This document shows, piece by piece, positions 20,840-32,232 of a DNA stretch of 64,000 nt. The stretch spans positions 124,001 through 188,000 of the forward strand of contig JAMYGW020000015.1 of assembly GCA_025617375.2 (NCBI GenBank), written 5' to 3'. Source of the stretch: Acarospora socialis (Eukaryota > Ascomycota > Lecanoromycetes > Acarosporales > Acarosporaceae). The notes beneath the pieces were generated by a model. That model searched no databases. It was not told where the DNA came from and saw only the letters and a program-made list of their open reading frames with translations. Position 1 is the stretch's first letter. Each line of letters starts with the position of its first letter. The translations under genes and the position numbers were made by a program.

Positions 20840-21613
20840 TTATTTATTGTTATAATTATTATCAGAATATTCCTTAATCTTTTTAGCTAGCTCCTTAGCA
20901 TAATCTGTTACTTTAGCTTTTTCCATGTTTTTAACCTCTTCAAATGCAGATTTAATAGACTTAAGATCATCATTGGAAAATTCGTTAGGACTTAAAACTG
21001 AGTCACATTCATCAGCTAATTTTTTAATTTCGCACAATCTATCTTGACTAGATTTTAGATTTCTTAAATCCTTATTTATCTCGGTATATAAATTATCCGC
21101 TGGTACACCTCCTATCATAAATTTAACACCTCTAGCTATTAAAGGAGTAAATACTTTTTCTTGCCCTCCAGCTTCTAATATACTATCAGCAATAACAGAT
21201 GAACCAGCTAACCCAATACCTGAAGCACCTACTTGACAGCCAATTTTTCAGCAAACTAACAATTTAGTAGTAAGAGAAGCAAAATGATCTAAGGGAGAAT
21301 TTCTAACATTTAATTCATCAGTTCAAAATCTACTAATACCAAAAAATATTTTAATTAAACTTATTACAACAATATAAGAAATATGTAGAAAAGCTAAAAA
21401 TAAAATTAAATATTGTAAAGGTAACAATAGTAATAAATGTTTTTTCAATAACACAGTAAGCACAGACAAACCACCTACAACTCTAAAAATACGCAGCAAA
21501 GGATAATTATGGAAACAGATAACTTTTGGAGGCAATAATGGTGTATTCCAACCTAATTTTAAACCAATGAGAAGACGCTGAAATATAGTTTTTTTATTGT
21601 GATTGTTTTGCAT
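20840..21613 (-). CDS. Accessory membrane protein, family A, copy 4 (intact)
   Basis: A 257-residue frame in code 4 from the ATG at 21613. N-terminal RLLIGLKLGWNTPLLP, signature FHNYPLLRIFRVVGGLS, two to three hydrophobic segments (about residues 45 to 95), VRNSPLDHFASLTTKLLV, a Gly/Ala-rich stretch (GASGIGLAGSSVIADSILEA), then a charged tail likely to form coiled coils (DLRNLKSSQDRLCEIKK). Unlike the other three copies it is intergenic. It is followed directly by the polymerase-like ORF, which may mean the family came with a plasmid. Confidence 0.75.
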
Positions 21614-21639
21614 TTTTTTTTTTATTAATTCTATATATA

Positions 21640-22587
21640 AGTTTTAATTCTATTCAATAGAATGAATGGGATACTGTCCAACAGTTTCTATCTCACACTT
21701 GTACAATTTCCAGAGGTTCTCGGAGATTCATACTAATAAAAACTTAGTAAATAGATCTAGATATAGCTTACTATCTGTATCAGCCTTGAAATATGACTAG
21801 CCTACATCTACTAGATATTCCATGTACGATCTTAAATCGTCAGCAATCTACCGTTCAATTTCAGATGACATACCGCATTGCGTTTTCAAGCATGTTGTTT
21901 GCAGAAAAGCAGTCCTATAAAAAGAAAATATCTGTTCAATAATTACATTCAAAATCCCTGTGACATTAAAAAAGCCTTGAGCATCTAAGTCTCTTTAAAG
22001 TATGTATAGGCCAGGGTAATGTACTTGTAGATAAAATGAGTAAAACAGCTGAGCTGCAATAACGTACAATACCTTTTACTCAAGTAAGAAAAAAAATATC
22101 CAGCAAAATCTAACAAGCAAGGTAAATTACAAGCTAGACATAAGGAGGACTAATTATTTAAAGCTCAAAATATATAATTTATTTGTAATTATAATCAAAA
22201 CAACGAAATAACATAGGCAAAATATAAAAAGTAAAGTAAAATAAAAAGGAAATAAAGAGTAATAAAGGATCATAAAAAAAAGATATTTATCACCAGATCA
22301 GCTAAATCGTGATAAAGGCAAATAATGATCTCCCATGTGTGTAAGATAAATGAAGGAGAGGAGTGTATCCACCAAACATCATGCAAAACTTCAGCTGTTT
22401 CATCCTCTTGTTTTCTGAATCTGTAGCCAACTCATCAGCATTACATATAGAGGTTTTTAAACTGATTTTATAACTCAGAACCAGGATCAATATAAACTAT
22501 GCTAGACATTATTATCCCTAATAGTATATAGGAATAAAAAAAAAGATAGTAATACAACTACCTTTAACCTATCGCCGTTTATAGATT
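21640..22587. other. Intergenic region without recognised gene
   Basis: Between trnK and family A copy 4. The part from about 21650 to 22050 is GC-richer and may be structured RNA, but no group I or II core element, tRNA or convincing frame was found. The rest is AT-rich. Confidence 0.5.
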
Positions 22588-22661
22588 TAAGACCTGGGGG
22601 ATTCGAACCCCTCATGTTGATGATTAAAAGTCACATATTTTACCAATTAAATTAAAGTCTC
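22588..22661 (-). tRNA. trnK(uuu): tRNA-Lys (UUU)
   Basis: Acceptor GAGACTT/AGGTCTT, D loop TTTAATTGGTAAAA, anticodon loop CTTTTAA giving UUU, T arm GGGG-TTCGAAT-CCCC, discriminator A. First tRNA of the K-G-D-S-W-I-S-P cluster. Confidence 0.92.
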
Positions 22662-22993
22662 TTTAAGGTAAAAAAAAAATTTTTTTTATATTTATTTTTA
22701 TATATATTTTTTTTTTGATAAAAATATAAAAAAACCTTTGTAAACACAACATTAGTTACTAAAAACATTTAGATCCTAAATATAGCATCTACCATACCAC
22801 TTCTAGCTATTTTTAACCAATGAATATATTACCTAATTAAACAAAGTTCCCTACAGCACCTAACCACTGCACCTGGTACATTTATATTTTTTAAAGCTTT
22901 ACTAAAAGCCATAAATCATAATGTTAATTTTATTACCATTAATGTTATTATCTTTAACAATGAGCCAATTATGTTACACTAATCCACATTTTA
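22662..22993. other. AT-rich spacer downstream of the cox2 chimera
   Basis: Contains homopolymer runs of A and T. No gene or tRNA that folds convincingly was seen. Confidence 0.5.
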
Positions 22994-24310
22994 TTATTGT
23001 GTAAAGGGATCCTCAACTAGATCTCTTTGAAGACTTAACAACCGGTTTTTTGTTATTAAATAGAGTTTTTCAGCTTTTTCTTTTAGAATTAATCTAGTTA
23101 CTGGCCCTATATTATTGTAATTTCCAGCATAATTTACATCTCTGGGGAAAAAAGTATTAACTGCATATAGTTCGTCATCTGTAAGTGCTTGTATATCTCC
23201 TGTTATTTCCTTTTTATCATTAACCATCTCACACAATAATTCAACAACTCTCTTATAACGAGTTACTCTTGCCAAAGCTCAATCCCTAACTGCAAATTCC
23301 TCTACTGTGTCTCCTAAATACTCATGCTCGAATAAATCAGTATTATGTGTCAAATTACGAGCTTCATCTAAATCAGAGTTACCATCTGTTATTGATCCGT
23401 CTTCATAATCAGAGTCCAAGAAATAAGGAAGTCTATCAAATGCACCCTGATTTGAAGCTAGAAGCTTAACTTCAGATTGAATGGTCATACAATATGTATG
23501 TTTAGGTATAATCGAAGTTGTAGACTGAAATTGTGATGGATAGTGATTAAAGTCAAAGATGAAAAATCTTTTTGTTGATGATATTATATTATTAGTATCT
23601 ATTTCTGGATACAGGTGAAGAATATTTTTTTTAATAAAGTCATAATAAGCATTATCACAAACATCTAAATCTGACTCTGCTAGTAAATATGAATCAAATC
23701 CTACGAATTCTTCATCACTGTTTAAAAAATCAGGATATTGATAGCTTCAGTATCAATTATATTTTTCTGCTAAAACTGACATAGCAGGATCACTTACCTC
23801 ATCCATTAAATATAATAATTTAAAAGATGGAAACGATATTAAGATTAAAATTAACATAGGCGTGATTGTTCAAATTAATTCTATTAATGTTCCGTGGTTC
23901 AGATATTTGTAAAAGAAATCTTGTTTATCATTAATGTAATTTCAAAAAAGAGACAATAAGATTCAACCTACACCAAATAAAATTATTACTAAATAAAACA
24001 AGATGTTATCTTGTAATTCTACAAGCCCTTCCATTTGTGGTGTTGCACTATCTTGAAAATACATACCCCATGGTCTGGGTGCGTCACAATATTCAAAATA
24101 AGAAAATGCTTTATTAGTTTCAAATAATGATCATAATATTATAAAACATAAAACAAGAATTATAGATAAGATTTTAGAGAGATCAAACTTAAAATTTAAG
24201 TTAAATCTACTCTGCAGAGGTAAGCTTACAAATGCGTGAGGTTTAGGTGGACTATTTAAACATCATTGTTGTAAGTTACATAAATTTATACCGTGTTTTA
24301 ATGTCCACAT
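22994..24310 (-). CDS. Chimeric ORF built on the N-terminal half of cox2
   Basis: A 438-residue continuous frame in code 4. Residues 1 to about 70 are a leader with [16 protein letters not shown] and a hydrophobic segment. Residues about 75 to 200 are clearly cytochrome oxidase subunit 2: [54 protein letters not shown] and [17 protein letters not shown]. After ESDLD the sequence departs from cox2: the copper A binding C-terminal domain is absent and a hydrophilic tail of about 240 residues ([19 protein letters not shown]) follows. The His of the usual HQWYWSYQ is replaced (YNWYWSYQ). It starts about 55 bases after the cox3 stop. It cannot supply oxidase function alone, so an intact cox2 should exist elsewhere. 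Confidence 0.85.
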
Positions 24311-24366
24311 ACTACACACGGTTATTATTTGCAGGAAGTTAAAAGACCCATTTTTTTTTAGGTAGT

Positions 24367-27300
24367 CTAAGAACCCCAGTAGTATATGGAAATAAACAAA
24401 AAAAGCCACACTATATCAACAAAATGTCAGTAAAGTATTGATGACTCTGTTCCAAGGTGATGGTTATCTGTAGAATGATAAGCCAATACACGTCATAAAC
24501 CAACAGCTATAAAAGCTGTACCTATCATGACGTGCAGCCCATGAAAACCTGTCCCAAAGTAAAAACAAGAACCGTAGGCTCCATCTGAAATAGTAAAAGT
24601 AGAAACTGAATACTCTATACCTTGTAGAGCAGTAAATACAATGGCTAATATAACTGTACAAACAAAACCGTATAAAGCTCCACTTCTATTTCCTTGTATT
24701 AAAGAATGGTGAGCATACGTTACAGTTACCAAATCTCAAAATAATAGCTTTATTTGTTTCTATTATCCCTGTAATTTATATTAATTTAAATTTTTACAAA
24801 CAAATATACAAACTATATTTCATAACTGTAAATTTAATACAAATCCTTGTGTTTCATTATGCACAATGAAAAGAGATTCCGACTGTACATTAAGCAGCAT
24901 TTCAGCTACCCACCGGTGAACCAGTCTGTAGCGACCTTTCATACGGCCGACGGTCTTGACTTATTACATTAATCGTTAACCGTTAACATCAGTATTGCCC
25001 GTAAATTAAAATGTATTAATTTACAAATATTATTTAATAATAATATTTTATTTAATATATAATATTTTTTTATGAAAATTGCATATTACATTAATATAGG
25101 ACTATAAAAAAGATTTAAGATAAATTTACTTTAACCATATTTAATTTATATAAAAAATATGGATGTAAATAAGGTGATATTAATGGTATTAAGATAGGTA
25201 AATTAGATTTAGGTATATAAATATTATATTGATTTAAATAGCCTGCAGAATGTATTGCTAATTTTAGTTTATATTTAGTTTCTAAAATATTTACTAATCT
25301 TTTTACATCAGATAAAGTAAAACAATTAGTGCATAGCTTAATACCTCTATTTTTAATTCATGAACCATCGTCCATTATTCATATAGCTAAAGCTATAGGA
25401 GATAAGTATTGTTCTATTCAACAAGGGATAGATTTTATTCCCTTATTACAAAATCCTTCATAGATTCAATTAAACGAACTATAAGTGAAACTACGAAATC
25501 TACAATAATAAGCTAATTTGTCATTAATTATCCTAGTTTGAATTTGAGGCAAATTTTCTTTGCAATAACCATGCTTTAGTAATTGTTGATGAAGTCACAA
25601 TACATATTCAATATGTTCTCCTTTTTGATAAAAACAAAACCTGGATCCATTACCATATTTTTCCATTGAACCATCACCCAGTAAAGATCCTATTAAAATA
25701 CATAATATTTCATAATTATGTGGACCTGTTCGTTTAGTAGAAGCTACCCTAGGAGAACTAAAAGGTAAAACAGGTAAAAAGGTTATTTTATTATTATTGT
25801 TATTATTATTATTATTATTGTTATTATTATTATTCATTTGTTTCATTATTTTAATCATTATTATTTATATTAATATATATATATTTACATAACTATCCAA
25901 ATTAGTATATAATTCACCAACTGTGTAAGCGGAGAAAGCTAATGCTATTATTAATATTATTAATAAAACCCAAATATAAATAGCACCTATTTTCTTATTA
26001 GAATAAATATGGAATCTAAATAATAGTATTATAATTAAGCTAATTATAATGACTAAAGATATATAATTTGCAACCGCTAAACTAAATAATACTTCTTCTA
26101 TTGATTCATAGGCAGTAGCTACGATATTGTTATTAACAGAATTGTGTAGATTTATAAAACTATCTATGTTAGCAGACATAGCATTAATACCGTAAATAGA
26201 AATTGATATTCCGAATAACACTATTGCAAGAATAAATCAGATCCAAAAAACACTCATTTGTTTATTTAACTTAATTATTTTATTGAAATAATATTCTATT
26301 TTACTGTTAATGTTATTACCTAATAGTTTAGATAAACCTAAATTAATGCTATCTTTTAGATACAATTTATAAACTAATTGTATTATTAATATATATACCA
26401 TACTCAAACAAACGTAATCTATAACCTCAAGTTGAAAAAATAAAGTTTGTAAAGAACTAACTTGTGAATCACCTAAAAATTTATTAATACTATCACTAGT
26501 ATTAGTTGCAGTATATATACCACTAGCTTTAGTAGATGTAATACTTTTATTTACACCACTAATAAATGCTTGACCTACACCTCCAAGTACACTAGCACCA
26601 ACTATTACACCAGCTTTTTGTAAAGGAGGCATAGGGGATTTAGCTATAGCCTTTCCTACTCCTCCAGCTATACCAACCATAGCACCAGTTATTCCCATTT
26701 GAGTTGCTATGCTTTTACCTGCTTCTTTATCATTAACATGAACATGTCCTTGTAGGTTTACATTAGTGTTTACATTAGTATCAATATCATTATTCATATC
26801 ACCAGCACTTAAAATAATATTTATTGATGTTATGTTGTCGTAAATAAATAAAAAGCATAATAAAGGTATAACTGAAAAAGAAAAAATTTGTGTATATTTT
26901 AACACAGTATTTTTAGATAATTTTCAATCGTCTAAATAAAATAACATAAAACTAATTGTTAATATCAAAAACAGTATATATATATAATAATAATTTTTAA
27001 TAATTTTGTAAGAAATAAGTAGAATATTTGATAAAAGTAAATTTAAGCATAATAATAAAATAGGTAAATTAAATAATAAAACTGTTAATAAAAAAAAAAG
27101 CAAATTTATAAAATCTTTTTCATATAAGGCATACACCAGAGGATAACAATATTACTGTATTAAGTAAAGGTAATTCAAAAGGATTAACAGCGTTTATACC
27201 CATTGGAGGTCACTGAGCTCCCAACTCAACAGTAGGAGAGAGTGCACTATGAAAAAATGCTCAAAATATAGCTAGAAAAAATAAAGCCTCTGAAACTATA

Positions 27301-30300
27301 AATAAAGCAACTCCCATATTTAAACCTCTTTGTACGGCCAAAGTGTGATTACCTAAATAAGTCAAGTATACATAATTATATTAAGATTAACTTAATTACA
27401 AACATATAGATTAGATATTATATTAATTCTAAAATTTATTAAAATGATCTCAGTTATAATAAATCCTTTTTTTATTCATGAAATCTTTAATGGTACGTAT
27501 TTTAAAAATCTCTTTTTTTGTTAAACGTTTACCTAAATAATTTATAGATTCACTATAGTTTAAAAAATCCAGATACTTACTTGTCATAAGCGGATATTTA
27601 TTAAAATAATTAGTTACTAAATAATGTTTTTTATCTGATTGAACATAAAAAACTAAAAGTTTAGCTGGTTTTTTGAATAAAGGATTAGTAACTAATCTAA
27701 AATTTAAGTTACATTTAAAGAAATAAGCTAATTTTGTCCTAAACTCTAGAAAAGACTCAGAAGTTATTTTATAAATTTCTCTTTGGTTAATAGAAAAAAC
27801 AGTAATAACACGTCCACGTGTATTTAAATCAGAATCTGTCTAAATTCCACTTAATTTAATGGAAAAATTACCGTCTGCATCTGCATCAGTAAATCAATTC
27901 TAATCATGCATTAGAATTGAAGTCACTATTGTCTAAATGCAATTTTAATAAATTAGTGTTTCGTCATTTATTAAGATTATCAATGGCTCTATATAAAGCT
28001 TCTACTTCTGGTGTACGAAAATAACCATTTATAAGGTTAACTATTTTTATTACTGTTTCTGCATTAGTAATTTGAAATCTACAAACATCTGTTTTTCCTT
28101 TATAAATATTTACAGTTTTAAGTTCAGTTTTTAGTTTTTCAAATATAGCTAATTCTTTTTTATGAAATGTAATTATGATAGCTGGAGATGTTTTTTCTAA
28201 TTTTCCTATTCTTAAGAAAATATAACCATCTCCTTCTATCAGTCCAGCTAAGTATGGACCTAATTGCCTTTCAGTTTGTTTAAAAGTATTGTTTAGATTA
28301 ATATAATATTTATTTTCTGTTTCTATATGTGTCTGTGTCTGCTTCTGTGTATGTTTGTGTGTCATACTAAGAATATCTAGATTATAATTATGTATACAAT
28401 ATATTTCTATATTGATTGGACTATATCTTAACTTAGCTTAGAAATATATTATTCTTTCTAAAATATTAGTTCTTGACATATAGTCTCTGAAGATCCTACT
28501 AAGGTAATTATATACCTGTTGGTTTCCTGCTGATAGACCTATATTATATAGGAGTTTCCAGCAAATAGTCAAGTTTAATGAGGCCACTTATTATTAAAAC
28601 CGATACTGTAAATTAATTAAAAGAAATATATTTAATTTAAATTGCTCAAAATAATGGAAATTGATCAAAGAGATATTACCATACAAATTAATATAGCAAT
28701 TAATATTAAATATACTCATAATATATTTGTTTTATCTCATCACTTAAATATTTTTAGAAATATAATTTGTATATAATCACCTAAAGATAGCTTTTTAACA
28801 AATTCAAACTTTAAATCACGTTTACTAAAATTTTTCATAATTAAAAACATAAAAACTAATACAAGTAAATAGATTATTACTATGTGTAAATAAAAATCTA
28901 ATTGTAATTGCTCTATATCTAGTGAAGATATAAGAGAACCATTTCAATCTCCAACAATAGAATGATCTGAATCTCCAACATTAGAATCTCCTGGTTCTAT
29001 TACAGATTTGGCGGTATAAAGCTCATCAATCTTTTTGTTTCAAGAAGAACAAGTAGTAACACTATCATCAATCTTTTTGTTTGAGGGAGAAGAAGAAGCA
29101 GTAACACTAGAATTTATCTTATCAATTTTTACATTTAAACTACCTTGAGTGTTTGTTTTAGTGGATGATAAATTATTTTGAACCATTTTATAACCAATCA
29201 AAGATGCAGCACCCATACCTAATGTAGCACTTAATTTAGCTTCTATGGGTAAACAAGTAGCTTTAACTACTTTAGCAACAGCTGCCATTACTCCTACATA
29301 TATAGCACCATCACGTACTTGTTCTATTGCAACATCTAAGCCATTAATTTTTATATTTTTTGCTTCTAGATCTAGAACACCTTTAGCTACATTAGGGCTA
29401 GAGTTATCCTTAGCCATACAAATTATATTTTGAGTATAAAATAAATTATTCATATAATATAAATTATATATATCAAATATGTATAAACTAATTATAACAA
29501 AAAAAAATAAAAAAGAAAATTTAACATTTAATAAACAATATCGATTTAGACAAATGTGCAACTTTAGCCTCTGATATAACATCACGAAACCATAAAGACA
29601 TAGAATAAATTAAAGATATAAAGGCTAATAGTAAATAGTTTTCTGCATTGTTAAATCCATGCATTGTTAATACCAAATTATTTTTTTATCTACTGGATTA
29701 ACTCCCATAGCGACAAGTTAGTAGTTTAAGCCCTGCCTTAGTTTAGGAAGAATACGCTAACCAGGCTTCAAAAAAGTGTTAGTCGGCAAACACTTAATTG
29801 TTAAGCTGCCGAACTAAAAACTTTTAAGGTAGATATGCCAACACTTACGTATTGGGTAGGACTATATCTTATTTCTCTAATTTGTAAAAGCCTTGTAAAT
29901 GATTTCAGAAGAAAATAGTTCTTCTACTATTCATTCCTTCTTTTATTTGTCTTACATTGTTTAAATAATTAACATCACCTGGATGAAGATTGTTTGCTTT
30001 TTTAAGCTCTAAGACTTTTAATCAATCTAAGTAATTCAAGTGTTTACTACTAAATAATAAATATTTATTAAAATAGTTTCACACTAATATGTTACTAGCT
30101 AAATTTATAGTTCTCACTCTGTATTGAGGATGATTTGAATCACCTCTTGTAACACCTAGTGTACTACCTAAGAAATTAGCTATTTCAGACATAAAAGCGT
30201 AATTACTTAAACCGTTGTGATATATTTGTCTTTGTACTATTTCAAATCTACATTCAACTACAGGGTAGCTTCCTTTAGTCTTTGAACTAGCAGATCTGAC

Positions 30301-31125
30301 CGTAAAATGGCCATCTCCATCTGTAAATCCCGCTAATCATGGATTAGAGCCCAGAGGTTCAGAACTTAAAGGCAATTTAGGAATAAATGTATTAGAATAT
30401 CCTGATACTTTTATTCAGTCAATTAAATCATGTAATGCTTTAATCTTAGGAGTTCTCATCTTTCCATTTATTAAAGACACAATTAACATGATACTCTCTT
30501 TGCTGTTAAAAGTCAAAACATAAGCATTAGCTCCTTTTCTTTTAGACAAAGAACCATGGCCTAAAGTGCTTTGAATCATTAAAGCTAAAGACATATCACG
30601 AGAATCCAACAAAATTTGCATAGAAGGGTAATATAATCTACCTTTGCTCGATCTTTCAGTTTTAGGTACTATTATCGTACCATCAGCTTCAATTAAACCA
30701 GCTAAGTAATGCGAAAGCATACTAGTGTTTCTATTATAAGGGATATTATTACTTGTTGTTTCGTTTTTGCTAGAAGAGCCAACATAACAAGTAGTGTCCT
30801 TATCTGAATTATCAGCTGATGTTTTTACTGGCAAACAAAGCAATATAGACATAAATACAAAGGCAGCACGAAAGAGAAACTCAAGCGTAGAGTCTCTGAA
30901 GATACCTAAAAAGTCCAAACTTAAAAGGTTTCCTGCTGATAATCCTAGTACTATCATTAGTATTAGGAGTTTCCAGCATATAGCTTGATTTGAAACAGGC
31001 ATATTAAAAAGTTTACCTGTGGTTGTAAGGGCTAGCAGAGAAATGCAAGTGTAAAGAGGTCAAGGAGAAGGAGATACTAAGTGAAAAGGATGAGCTTGAA
31101 AATTACTTCTTGTTAAATTTGTCAT
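24367..31125 (-). CDS. cox3: Cytochrome c oxidase subunit 3, four exons
   Basis: Exons (minus strand): 31125-31015 ([17 protein letters not shown]), 29673-29566 ([18 protein letters not shown] ... WFRDVISEA), 27362-27135 ([15 protein letters not shown] ... VILLSSG) and 24729-24367 ([15 protein letters not shown] ... [12 protein letters not shown] stop). Together they give a normal length of about 270 residues with all conserved helices. Several Trp codons are TGA. Subunit 3 is a core membrane subunit of complex IV. Each of the three introns holds a homing endonuclease gene, and two hold a family B membrane ORF. Boundaries were set by keeping the conserved protein intact and may be off by a codon. 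Confidence 0.93.
24840..25000 (-). other. Group ID intron core, cox3 intron 3
   Basis: The minus strand carries GACCGTCGGCCG, CTACAGACTGGTTCACC, GGGTAGCTGAAATGCTGC and TTAATGTACAGTCGGAATC. The same set occurs in cob at 60180 and 62756 and is the signature of group ID introns in fungal mitochondria. The intron spans 24730 to 27134. Confidence 0.83.
25115..25858 (-). CDS. LAGLIDADG homing endonuclease (type 2), cox3 intron 3
   Basis: A frame of 247 residues in code 4. It begins with a long Asn run encoded by an ATT/AAT-type repeat. Then come [20 protein letters not shown] (first motif), [20 protein letters not shown] and IALAIWIMDDGSWIKNRGI (second motif). The order and spacing fit the LAGLIDADG_2 family. 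It follows the family B ORF and precedes the ribozyme core. Confidence 0.87.
25865..27136 (-). CDS. Accessory Gly-rich membrane protein, family B, copy 2 (cox3 intron 3)
   Basis: About 420 residues, open throughout in code 4. Layout: four or so N-terminal membrane helices, the polar segment [20 protein letters not shown], a Gly-rich hydrophobic block with regularly spaced glycines ([20 protein letters not shown]), the signature [16 protein letters not shown], a Ser/Thr-rich linker, then helices flanking [12 protein letters not shown] and two more helices. Relatives: 61352 (cob intron), 28632 and 42041. The only starts near the 5' end are a GTG at 27136 and internal ATGs, so the start is uncertain; it may be read from the exon. 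Function unknown; no endonuclease motif. Confidence 0.75.
27490..28365 (-). pseudogene. LAGLIDADG homing endonuclease gene, cox3 intron 2, partly decayed
   Basis: First motif [18 protein letters not shown] at about residue 35, followed by [16 protein letters not shown] and [15 protein letters not shown]. The second half contains the degenerate second motif region and the conserved end [19 protein letters not shown] ... [12 protein letters not shown], but in more than one frame. The N-terminus is a repetitive His/Thr/Gln stretch ([16 protein letters not shown]). Confidence 0.8.
28405..28595 (-). other. Group IB intron core, cox3 intron 2
   Basis: GCTGGAAACTCC, ATCAGCAGGAAACC, GATCTTCAGAGACTATATG and AAGATATAGTCC occur in the usual order on the minus strand. 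The same elements appear at 29860 to 30985 (cox3 intron 1), 51720 (nad1) and 59840 (cob). Confidence 0.85.
28632..29585 (-). CDS. Accessory Gly/Ala-rich membrane protein, family B, copy 1 (cox3 intron 2)
   Basis: About 317 codons open in code 4, with an uncertain start (a Met near 29450 is an alternative). Layout: N-terminal helix ([15 protein letters not shown]), a polar part, a Gly/Ala-rich hydrophobic block ([35 protein letters not shown]), a Ser/Lys linker with repeats of SNKKIDDSV and NKKIDELY, then two C-terminal helices around FKWWDKTNILWVYLIL. The order matches the other family B members, but sequence similarity is low. It lies 5' of the ribozyme core and LAGLIDADG gene of the same intron. 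Confidence 0.68.
29869..31014 (-). CDS. LAGLIDADG homing endonuclease fused in frame to cox3 exon 1 (intron 1)
   Basis: The frame continues without a stop from cox3 exon 1 through the intron to a TAA at 29869 that overlaps the ribozyme sequence AAGATATAGTCC (about 380 residues). Motifs: [18 protein letters not shown] and [14 protein letters not shown], with [18 protein letters not shown] between them. The 5' part codes through the group IB core (GAAACTCC, CAGCAGGAAACC) at 30880 to 30985. This is the usual design of an intron-encoded maturase or endonuclease made as a fusion with the upstream exon. Confidence 0.9.
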
Positions 31126-31215
31126 TTTTTTTCTTTTCTTTATTTTTTTTTCTATATTACGTATTATTTATTTTATTTTTTAACTAAAAAAAGAATAAAT
31201 AGTTTATTACATATT
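31126..31215 (-). repeat. cox3 leader repeat, copy at cox3
   Basis: About 80 bases, including (plus strand) CTATATTACGTATTATTTAT and GAATAAATAGTTTATTACAT, are repeated at 32140 to 32232. This copy is directly upstream of the cox3 start; the other is directly upstream of the ORF at 31375 to 32130. Confidence 0.9.
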
Positions 31216-31374
31216 TATGTTTATACTAATCTAAAAGTCTAAATCTAGAACTTAAAAATATTTATTAATAATTTATACTGTTAAAATCTTACCACAGATA
31301 CAAAACATAGATAAAAAAGAAAAAGATCTTTTAATAATTAGATTATCTATTACTTAATCTAATTATTAAATTTA

Positions 31375-32130
31375 TTAATTTAATCCACGTAAACTATCTC
31401 TCAGTCTAAAGTTATTTTTTAACACATCCCAATTATAAGGTTGATTACTATTACTAGTTGTAAACCTTTGATGTAATGCTCTATCATTATGGTATAAATA
31501 ACGATCTAAGAAGTTTAGATCAGATGAGTTTAATACATGTCTAGAAAGATGAGAGGAGTTATCACTTTGAAACGCTAAAGCATTTGCTAAATTATTCGCG
31601 AATGGTTGATTACCACCACCTGGGTTGTACACAGTTCCACTCCCATAAATAACTAAAGGTGTGGTATTTCTACTAGCCGCTTGCTGATTCATAGGACCTC
31701 AATTACTATTAGCCATACCTCCATCGCAACCTGCCCTAGAGAATGTACCAGGACCGGTAGGATTAGCCACTGCTGGTGGATTTGCAGCTCCAGGATTTGC
31801 TGCTGGTGAATTTGCAGATCCAGTATTTGCTGCTGAATTACCTACAGGGTTTCCTACTGGATTACCTGTAGGATTACCTCCAGCACCACTACCAACATTA
31901 GACATGGCCATAGGGACAGACCCTAAATTTTCAAAGAAAACTGAAATTAAAGGTCTGAAGATACAAGCTCCTAGTCCTAGATAAATAAAATCCAAGAAGA
32001 CAGATAATTCTAAATTAAAGTAATAAATTATTAATGTTCTAAGTATAAACATAGCAACCAAAGAAAAGCAAGTAATAACAAAGTAACCAAGAGTGTATTT
32101 AGCTTTAATTACATTAAAAGTTGTTTTCAT
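31375..32130 (-). CDS. Accessory membrane ORF with Asn/Pro/Gly linker, upstream of cox3
   Basis: A 251-residue frame in code 4. Two or three N-terminal hydrophobic segments (FVITCFSLVAMFILRTLIIY; FLDFIYLGLGACIF), then a low-complexity linker of GNPxGN and ANP units (about residues 85 to 140), then a hydrophilic tail (LNSSDLNFLDRYLYHND). The membrane part plus linker resembles the C-terminal extension of cob ([17 protein letters not shown] ... [10 protein letters not shown]). It is flanked by two copies of the cox3 leader. Function unknown. Confidence 0.72.
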
Positions 32131-32139
32131 TTTTATTTT

Positions 32140-32232
32140 ATTTTTTTTTTCTATATTACGTATTATTTATTTTATTTTTTAACTAAAAAAAAAGAATAAA
32201 TAGTTTATTACATATTTATGTTTATACTAATA
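32140..32232 (-). repeat. cox3 leader repeat, copy at accessory ORF
   Basis: Duplicate of 31126 to 31215, placed in front of the accessory ORF. It probably supplies its transcription start or mRNA 5' end. Confidence 0.88.

Noticed and set aside
22860-22930. tRNA-like pieces in the spacer before trnK
   Set aside because: No closed acceptor stem or plausible anticodon arm could be formed.
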